Shown here one piece after another: positions 1 to 5,598 of a stretch of 9,456 nucleotides of DNA (position 1 is its first letter; every line of letters begins with the position of its first letter). The stretch comes from Gammaproteobacteria bacterium (lineage in GTDB: Bacteria; Pseudomonadota; Gammaproteobacteria; Steroidobacterales; Steroidobacteraceae): contig JAQGOD010000519.1 in NCBI GenBank assembly GCA_028293775.1, positions 1-9,456 of the forward strand, given 5' to 3'. The translations under genes and the position numbers were made by a program. The notes under the pieces were generated by a model, which saw only the letters and a list, made by a program, of their open reading frames with translations, did not search any database and had not been told where the DNA came from.

Positions 1-33
1 GGGGGAGCGCCTATTGCAAGGGGGAGAAACGCC

Positions 34-1074
34 GTGGTCACTCTGGGAATACCGGACAATTTTTTGAGAAATCACGGGCGAGCGCTGACCCTGGCGATCT
101 CGCTGCTCGCTGTCGGCGCCACCACGCGCGGCACGGAGCCGCTGCAACTGACGAAGACCATTCCCTTGCCCGACGTTTCGGGGCGGCTGGACCACATGGG
201 CATCGACGTCAAGGGAGCCCGCCTGTTCGTCGCGGCTCTGGAAAACAATACCGTTGAAGTCATCGATCTGCGGGCGGGCAAATGGCTGCGTCGTCTCCCT
301 GGCTTTAGCAAGCCGCAAGGCGTCTTCTATGCGCCAGACCTCAAGAAGCTGTTTGTCGCGAGCGGCAAGGACGGGACGTGCAAGAGCTTTGATGGCAAGA
401 CCTTTGCGCTGCTGCACACCGAGAAGCTCTCACTGGGAGCGGACCTCGTCGATTACGACCGGCGCGCAAAGCAAGTCTACGTCGGTCACGGCGGGAAGGA
501 CGCGGGGAACGAGTATGGCGAGCTCGCGCTGATCGACGCCACTTCCGGCCGGGAGGCCGAAAATATCCAGCTCGAAGCGCACCCCGGAGCCATACTCGTC
601 GGTGAAGGCGCGCAAGTGTTTGTCACTGTGCCGGAAAAAGGCCACATTCTCGTGTTGGATCGCAAGTCGCATGCAATCCAGCAGACCTGGGCCTTGGAAG
701 GAAATCCCCACGCTACCTCTGTCGCACTCGACGCGGCGCACCACCGATTGTTCGTCGGCACTCGCAACCCGGCAACTATCGTGGTGCTCGACAGCGATTC
801 CGGCAAGGAAGTAGCGCGCATGCCGACCGTCAACACGCTGGATGGGATTTACTTCGACCGTGCGACGCGGCGCATTTATGCTTCCGGCGGCGAGGGATTC
901 GTGGACGTACAGCAGCAAACGGACCCCGACCACTATGAGCCTGTTGCTCACGTCGAGACGGGTGCGAATGCGCGGACCTCGTTGTTCGTCCCGGAACTGG
1001 CCGAGTTGGTGGTCGCCATTCCTAGGGCCCTGGGTCAGCCTGCCGAAATCCGCATCTTCAAAGTGGGGCGCTGA
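34..1074 (+). CDS. Secreted YncE/YVTN-type beta-propeller protein (paralog 1)
   Basis: A 346-residue protein starting at GTG 34, with a purine-rich ribosome-binding site (GGGGGAG, about 20-26) well spaced before it. The frame is open back to the window edge, so a longer upstream start cannot be excluded, but the next internal Met is near residue 55 and would remove the export signal. Residues about 1-32 look like a Sec signal peptide: a basic stretch (LRNHGRA), a hydrophobic core (LTLAISLLAVGA), then a polar region. The mature part has repeated blade-like strands of the YVTN type (RLFVAALENNTVEVIDL, KKLFVASGKDG, HRLFVGTRNPATIVVLD, RRIYASGGEGFVDV), as in the YncE-family seven-bladed propellers. 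It is probably periplasmic or extracellular. YncE-type proteins are thought to act as binding scaffolds and no enzyme motif is visible, so substrate and role are unknown. A close paralog follows after 4 bases, which suggests one transcript. Confidence 0.85.
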   Translation: MVTLGIPDNFLRNHGRALTLAISLLAVGATTRGTEPLQLTKTIPLPDVSGRLDHMGIDVKGARLFVAALENNTVEVIDLRAGKWLRRLPGFSKPQGVFYAPDLKKLFVASGKDGTCKSFDGKTFALLHTEKLSLGADLVDYDRRAKQVYVGHGGKDAGNEYGELALIDATSGREAENIQLEAHPGAILVGEGAQVFVTVPEKGHILVLDRKSHAIQQTWALEGNPHATSVALDAAHHRLFVGTRNPATIVVLDSDSGKEVARMPTVNTLDGIYFDRATRRIYASGGEGFVDVQQQTDPDHYEPVAHVETGANARTSLFVPELAELVVAIPRALGQPAEIRIFKVGR

Positions 1075-1078
1075 GGTC

Positions 1079-2104
1079 ATGATGAAACTAGTTGGCTATT
1101 TGGGTCTCGCTGCGCTCGCAGCCTCCGTTGTTCTGGGGTCGACGCCCAGCCGCGCACAAAATGGGTCGGCCGGCCGCGAATCGCCTCCGTTAAGGCTCGT
1201 GCAGGAAATTCCGTTACCCGGCGTGCAAGGTCGACTCGATCACTTCACCATCGACCAGAAGCGAAAGCGGGTGATCGTCTCGGCTCTTGGGAACAACACG
1301 GTCGAAATTGTGGATGTGTTCGCCGGCAGAGTAATTCATAGCATTACAGGGCTGTCGCAGCCGCAAGGCGTCCTCTACATCCCTGAATTCGATCGCCTCG
1401 CGGTCGCAAACGCCGCGGATGGCAGTGTCAGGATTTTCGACGGCACATCGTTCGCTCCCCTGGCGAGCATCGATTTCGGCGAGGATCCGGATAATCTGCG
1501 CTACGATGCGGCAGCGAAGCGCATCTACGTGGGTTATGGGGAAGGCGCCATCGGCGTGATTGATCCGAAGACCAACTTAAAATTGCCCACCACTTACAAG
1601 CTCGACGCGCATCCCGAGGGGTTTCAGCTCGAAAGCAAAGGCCCGCGTATTTTCGTTAACCTGGCGGACAAAAAAAATGTGGCCGTCATCAACAGGACCA
1701 CCGGCAAGATCACCACGTGGGAACTGGGCGGCGTAGCCGCTAATTTCCCGCTGACTTTGGATGAGGCTCATCAGCGAATTTTGATTGGCACGCGAAAGCC
1801 GGCACGCCTGGTCGCACTCGATGCGGTCTCGGGAAAAGTGGTGGCCAGTGTTGCCACCGCAGGAGATATGGACGATCTCTTCTATGATGAAGCGCGCAGC
1901 CGCGTCTACATCCCCGGTGGAGAAGGCTTTATCAGCGTATTCGAACAGACGGATCCTGATCACTATGTGCCGATGGATAGGACCGCAACCTCCGTTGGCA
2001 CTCGGACGGGAACCTTCTATGCAAAGCGCGACAAAGTCTATTTAGCATCCCCTTCCCACGGCAATACCGGCGCTTCTCTGCTCGTGTACGAAGCGGAGGA
2101 TTGA
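1079..2104 (+). CDS. Secreted YncE/YVTN-type beta-propeller protein (paralog 2)
   Basis: A 341-residue protein. The frame is open back to 842, but that stretch lies in another frame of the preceding gene. The sensible start is ATG 1079, or the adjacent ATG 1082: GAGG at 1073-1076 overlaps the upstream stop and fits 1082 slightly better. Residues about 1-24 form a clear Sec signal peptide (MMK, then a GYLGLAALAASVVLG core and an SRA cleavage site before QN). The mature protein has the same blade motifs as its neighbour, and shared blocks align by eye in the same order: LP-V-GRLDH--ID, NNTVE, QPQGV-Y, GTR-PA, GGEGF, then QTDPDHY-P near the end. The two therefore arose by tandem duplication and have since diverged. 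A propeller scaffold in the periplasm or outside the cell is likely. The ligand is unknown and no catalytic residues are recognisable. A hairpin begins 4 bases after the stop. Confidence 0.87.
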   Translation: MMKLVGYLGLAALAASVVLGSTPSRAQNGSAGRESPPLRLVQEIPLPGVQGRLDHFTIDQKRKRVIVSALGNNTVEIVDVFAGRVIHSITGLSQPQGVLYIPEFDRLAVANAADGSVRIFDGTSFAPLASIDFGEDPDNLRYDAAAKRIYVGYGEGAIGVIDPKTNLKLPTTYKLDAHPEGFQLESKGPRIFVNLADKKNVAVINRTTGKITTWELGGVAANFPLTLDEAHQRILIGTRKPARLVALDAVSGKVVASVATAGDMDDLFYDEARSRVYIPGGEGFISVFEQTDPDHYVPMDRTATSVGTRTGTFYAKRDKVYLASPSHGNTGASLLVYEAED

Positions 2105-2106
2105 AC

Positions 2107-2132
2107 GCGCACGGCAACCGCCGTGCTCCTAC
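2107..2132 (-). repeat. REP-like palindrome with GTAGGA head
   Basis: Seen directly: perfect 7-bp arms, GCACGGC at 2109-2115 and GCCGTGC at 2120-2126, around a 4-base loop. Read on the - strand the hairpin is preceded by GTAGGA (2127-2132), which gives GTAGGA + GCACGGC-GGTT-GCCGTGC. A GTAG/GTAGGAG head in front of a short GC palindrome is the layout of REP elements mobilised by RAYT-type transposases in Pseudomonas, Xanthomonas, Stenotrophomonas and relatives. It lies 4 bases after the stop of the second propeller gene, a typical intergenic REP position. It may also act as a transcript 3' end, but no U-run follows on the + strand. Only one copy is present here, so the repeat assignment depends on the rest of the genome. 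Confidence 0.5.
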
Positions 2133-2440
2133 GCCTAATTGCGCCTCTTGTACATGGGGAATCCTGCGACCTTCGCTGCTCTGGAAATGCTGATAAAAGA
2201 TCAGCCTGGCGAGGTTCTTGCTCAATGAGGTGAGCGCTCGGCGGATTATGTCTTACATATCCCCGTTGGTGCGGCGCAAACGATTCAATGGTTCGCGCTT
2301 GCACGCGCACCAATGTGTCCAAATTGTTTCAAGAAAAAACTAAGCGCACATCCGATCCGGACTTCGGCAATGCCGACGCAAACGATGCTGACGGAGCAGC
2401 ATGCGGCGGCAAAAGTTGTTAGAGTTACCCGACAAAATAG

Positions 2441-2450
2441 GGGAAGGGAG
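2441..2450 (+). promoter_or_regulatory. Ribosome-binding site deciding the protease start
   Basis: The purine run GGGAAGGGAG ends at 2450 and is followed, 9 bases later, by TTG 2460. It is the strongest Shine-Dalgarno-like sequence ahead of the long reading frame. It supports initiation at TTG 2460, which puts a normal signal peptide near the N-terminus. ATG 2490 is a second possibility but lacks a comparable site close by. Confidence 0.6.
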
Positions 2451-2459
2451 AACAAAGCC

Positions 2460-5400
2460 TTGAAGAGCACTACCGTAAGTTGCCGCGGCATGCCTGCGCG
2501 CTCATTCCTTTTGGCTGTCGCCTTGATCGTGCTCGGAGCACCGGCCGCGCAAGCCCATCAGGCCTTAAGCTTTTTCAAGAACTACTTTGTTACCGGTGAC
2601 TACGTCGCCGCGGGCGTCGGGCTGCGCGGCAAGGGCGTCAACGGCATTGCGACCGGCACGATCACCATCGATCCCAGCCAGGTTCCGGCGGGCGCCGAGA
2701 TCGTCGCGGCTTATCTCTACTGGGAAACCCTTGGCCCCAACAGCGGACCGGTCTCCTCCACGCTGGCCGGCGCTCGGTTTCAGAAGAACGACATCAGCCG
2801 TAGTGCCGTGCTGGTCAATTCGGGCGGTTCACCCGGCTGCGCCGCAAGCGGCGGTGACGACCGCGAAGACGAGGGCGGCGGCGGCGCCAGCTCGAGCGTC
2901 TACGTTTATCGTTCCGACGTGCTGCCCTACTTCCAGCGCATCACGCCCAGCGATCCGACGAAAGCAGTGCAGGTCGTGGTAGCAGGCCCGCATGAGGTCT
3001 CGCTGCCGGATGCAGGCCGCGTAGGCCGACTGCCATCGACGCTGGGTGCGGGCTTGATTGTGGTCTACCGCGTGGCGGGATATGACGCGACGACCTTGCC
3101 GCTCGCTTACTCGGCACCCAAGATGCCGCTCAAGTCGATCGTGATTTACGACGGCGGCTTCACACTGAGCAAAGGCGCTCCGCTGTCGCTCCCCATGGAA
3201 GGTTTCTACGAAGCCTCGCGCAGTGCTCCGAACGCAAAGCTGACGCAAATCGTCGGTAACGGCCGCCCGGCGTTGACCGATGCTGTGCAAGTCACGAGCA
3301 CCCTTGCTGCTGCAGATTACGTGCGCGTCGCGACCAACCCGTTCGTGGGCAGTGGCGGCGGCGGCAATCCGACCGGCGCGACCGCAACCGGTATCGATGT
3401 CATTACGTTTCCCCTACCGCTCGAGCCCGGCGCGATGAAGGCGGGGATTTCCGTCACCGGCAACACGAAAAACACTTGCGGCTGCCTGACTTTCGGGGCG
3501 TCCGTGCTCAGCACGGTAGTTCAGGATCGCGACGGCGATGGGCTGCTCGATGTGTGGGAATCACAGTCCGAGTGGTCGTCGAAGCCGTCGCGGCTCGCGT
3601 CCGTCTACGGCAGTTGGCCGCTTACGGAGCCCACCGGTGAGGCGTTGCCCGATCTGCAGGCCATGGGCTCGAACGCGGACGTCCAGGACGTGTTCGTTCA
3701 GATCGACTACATGGTGGGTAGCGACGGCCACACGCACTTACCGACGAAGCCGGCGCTCGATGCCGTCGCCACTGCCTTTCACAATGCGGCGCCCCGTCCG
3801 TCGCTGATCGCCCAGGGCAACTGTTCGCCGACAGCAGCGTCAGGCCAGTGCCCGATCCAGATCCATTTCGATGTGGGCAGTAACTATCAGCCGCCCGCGA
3901 CCGTCACAGCCGGCAGCTGCGCAGCGACCGCAACGTGGACGCCCGATTGCGCCATCGTCCCCGTCAGCGGCGGAACGAAGGGCGGCGTCATTTCGGAAAC
4001 TCTGTGTACCGCGGCAGGCACGCTGGCCGGTTCGAGTCCACCCGCAGCCTGCGCATTCCCCGGCTACGCGGGCGTGGTCGGCTGGAAGAACGGCGAGCGC
4101 GCCTATCGCGACGCGCCGGTCGATGTCGCGACACATAAGATCACCTGCGCCGTCGGTCAGGCTGGCTGCGAACCGCGCATGCCCCGCAATCGCAAGGACA
4201 TCTTTCACTATGCGCTCATTGCGCACGCACTCGGTTACCCGTCGATCGAGAATCCTCTGCAACCGGCCGCGAACTCCGGGATAGCCGACACGAATGGCGG
4301 CGACCTGATGATCACGTTGGGTCTTTGGGACAAAGAAGTCGGCACCACCTTCGTGCAAGGCTCCACGCTGATGCATGAGCTCGGCCACAATTTTGGGCTG
4401 CGCCATAGCGGCGTGCTGTCTTCCGGGCTGCTCGAGGCCAACTGCAAACCCAACTACCAGAGCGTAATGAACTACCTGTTTCAAGTGCGCGGGCTATGGA
4501 ACAGCCAGGGCGTGCCGGTGATCGACTATTCGCGCCAGCTCCTGCCGACGCTCAACGAGAACGCGCTGGTGGAGGCGACGGGCTTCGGTACCACGGCCAT
4601 TTATCGGGCGCGCTGGTACGCGCCGCTGGGTAACTCCATCAATTCTGCGCTCGGCGCCAGCCCCGCATCGCGGCACTGCGACGGCACGCTCGTCAGCCCA
4701 GCGGAGCCGGCCTATATCACTGCCGACGCCGATCCGAACAGCGGTGCGGCGGTAGACTGGAACGCCAACGGCGTCATCTCCGGTACGCAATCTCAAAACG
4801 CCAATTTTGACGGCGCTCTGGGGGAGACGTTTACCGGCGCGAATGACTACGCGACCATGGACCTGCGCCAGGTCGGCGCTCGCCGCAGCGTCGGCAGCCG
4901 AGCCTTGAGCTATAGCGTGGTCGATCCCGCCACGGGAATTGCGCCGATACCGCCGGCACCGCCGTTGGGTGGCGGGCTGTCGCTCGATACGCAGATCACC
5001 GATCTGGGTTACGGCGACTTGGGCTATGGCGACTTAGGCTACGGGGATTTGGGCTATGGGGACTTAGGCTACGGCGATCTGGGGTACGGCGACTTAGGCT
5101 ACGGTGATCTGGGATATGGCGACCTCGGCGCGCCGCTCTACGGTCCGTTGAGCAAAGGTGAGCCGACTCCGCAGGTGGCCGCGTCGGCCGGCGGCGGTAC
5201 GCCCAGTTCGCTGACCGCGACCGCCAACTCGAGCGGCATCAAGCTCAGCTGGGCGGCGCCGCCGGTGGGCACGGTGATCACTTACCAGCTCTACCGGGTC
5301 CCGGGCAGCGCAGTCACACCGGCCACGCTGTCGAAAAAAGTGCTGGTGGCGACTCTGCCCGGCACGGTTACAACGTATCTCGACGTCATCAAGCAGGACC

Positions 5401-5570
5401 ACGACGGCAGTGACCACTCGGATGAGTGTCAGGGCAACAGCAAACCCTATACCTATTTTACCGTCGCGACCGTTGCGGATCCTGCTAAGCCGGGCGCAAC
5501 GCTGCGCAGCGGCGCGTCGAATTTTGCGACCGTCCTGACTGCCTGCGAGGATGAGCGGAAACACGACTGA
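2460..5570 (+). CDS. Secreted multidomain metzincin-type zinc metalloprotease with DLGYG repeat and Fn3-like domain
   Basis: About 1036 residues from TTG 2460 (numbering used here; ATG 2490 is an alternative). Residues 1-32 are a Sec signal peptide (basic MPARS, core FLLAVALIVLGA, cleavage after AQA). Residues about 33-350 are rich in Gly and predicted strands (VPAGAEIVAAYLYW and similar), resembling beta-sandwich regions of large exported proteins. A calcium-type loop DRDGDGLLD starts at 356. The catalytic region begins near 410 (DVFVQIDYM). It holds HELGHNFGLRH at 639-649, with three candidate zinc His and catalytic Glu640, and a Met-turn SVMNY with Met670, 21 residues after the third His. 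This is the HExxHxxGxxH metzincin signature, and the NCKPNY-SVMNY context is familiar from other large exported metalloproteases. The DLGYG block runs 848-890 and an Fn3-like domain (TPSSLTATA, LSWAAPP, TYQLYRV) starts near 914. About fifteen Cys suggest disulfides outside the cytoplasm. Substrate unknown. No sorting motif or type I (RTX) signal seen. Confidence 0.88.
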   Translation: MKSTTVSCRGMPARSFLLAVALIVLGAPAAQAHQALSFFKNYFVTGDYVAAGVGLRGKGVNGIATGTITIDPSQVPAGAEIVAAYLYWETLGPNSGPVSSTLAGARFQKNDISRSAVLVNSGGSPGCAASGGDDREDEGGGGASSSVYVYRSDVLPYFQRITPSDPTKAVQVVVAGPHEVSLPDAGRVGRLPSTLGAGLIVVYRVAGYDATTLPLAYSAPKMPLKSIVIYDGGFTLSKGAPLSLPMEGFYEASRSAPNAKLTQIVGNGRPALTDAVQVTSTLAAADYVRVATNPFVGSGGGGNPTGATATGIDVITFPLPLEPGAMKAGISVTGNTKNTCGCLTFGASVLSTVVQDRDGDGLLDVWESQSEWSSKPSRLASVYGSWPLTEPTGEALPDLQAMGSNADVQDVFVQIDYMVGSDGHTHLPTKPALDAVATAFHNAAPRPSLIAQGNCSPTAASGQCPIQIHFDVGSNYQPPATVTAGSCAATATWTPDCAIVPVSGGTKGGVISETLCTAAGTLAGSSPPAACAFPGYAGVVGWKNGERAYRDAPVDVATHKITCAVGQAGCEPRMPRNRKDIFHYALIAHALGYPSIENPLQPAANSGIADTNGGDLMITLGLWDKEVGTTFVQGSTLMHELGHNFGLRHSGVLSSGLLEANCKPNYQSVMNYLFQVRGLWNSQGVPVIDYSRQLLPTLNENALVEATGFGTTAIYRARWYAPLGNSINSALGASPASRHCDGTLVSPAEPAYITADADPNSGAAVDWNANGVISGTQSQNANFDGALGETFTGANDYATMDLRQVGARRSVGSRALSYSVVDPATGIAPIPPAPPLGGGLSLDTQITDLGYGDLGYGDLGYGDLGYGDLGYGDLGYGDLGYGDLGYGDLGAPLYGPLSKGEPTPQVAASAGGGTPSSLTATANSSGIKLSWAAPPVGTVITYQLYRVPGSAVTPATLSKKVLVATLPGTVTTYLDVIKQDHDGSDHSDECQGNSKPYTYFTVATVADPAKPGATLRSGASNFATVLTACEDERKHD
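5001..5129 (+). repeat. 15-bp coding tandem repeat, DLGYG x8 plus partial ninth
   Basis: Eight perfect pentapeptides DLGYG run without interruption from 5001 to 5120, followed by DLG at 5121-5129. The nucleotide units differ only at silent positions: GAT/GAC, CTG/TTG/TTA/CTC, GGT/GGC/GGG/GGA, TAC/TAT. Units 3, 5 and 7 all use TTA-GGC-TAC, so there is a 30-bp superperiod (5016-5045, 5046-5075, 5076-5105). The block sits between the protease region and the Fn3-like domain. It could be a flexible or stacked linker or a binding segment. It is not the RTX nonapeptide GGxGxDxxx. Confidence 0.97.
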
Positions 5571-5580
5571 CCTTTAGGCC

Positions 5581-5593
5581 TGCGGCCGCCGCA
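5581..5593. terminator. Small hairpin between convergent genes
   Basis: TGCGG-CCG-CCGCA forms a 5-bp stem with a 3-base loop in the 28-base gap between the protease stop and the stop of the converging TIR gene. There is no T-run on either side, so an intrinsic terminator is only weakly supported. The position is the best argument for it. Confidence 0.25.
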
Positions 5594-5598
5594 GCACT

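Larger units (their letters stand above)
2105..2459. other. 355-base intergenic region, no convincing gene
   Basis: The region lies between the second propeller gene and the preferred protease start. It holds the REP-like hairpin at its left end, a 6-bp stem with a 5-base loop (GCTGAT at 2189-2194, ATCAGC at 2200-2205), and a small dyad (TATGT-CTT-ACATA, 2247-2259) that could be an operator half-site pair or chance. The protease frame stays open back to 2313, but that stretch has no secretion signal or recognisable domain and lies ahead of a good ribosome-binding site, so it reads as an untranslated leader. The region is more AT-rich than the flanking genes from about 2240 onward, as expected for a promoter, but no sigma-70 box pair with acceptable spacing stands out. 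Confidence 0.5.

Noticed and set aside
842..1078. Upstream extension of the second propeller gene to 842
   Set aside because: It overlaps the first propeller gene in another frame, shows no family similarity, and would place the obvious signal peptide about 80 residues inside the protein.
3840..4484. 214-residue - strand open frame opposite the metalloprotease
   Set aside because: It runs antisense through the zinc-site coding region and has no domain or start signal. The + strand protein is unambiguous.
5001..5129. CRISPR-like or RTX calcium-binding repeat
   Set aside because: The units are contiguous 15-mers without spacers and lie in frame in a gene, so this is not CRISPR. The peptide is DLGYG, not the RTX nonapeptide GGxGxDxxx.
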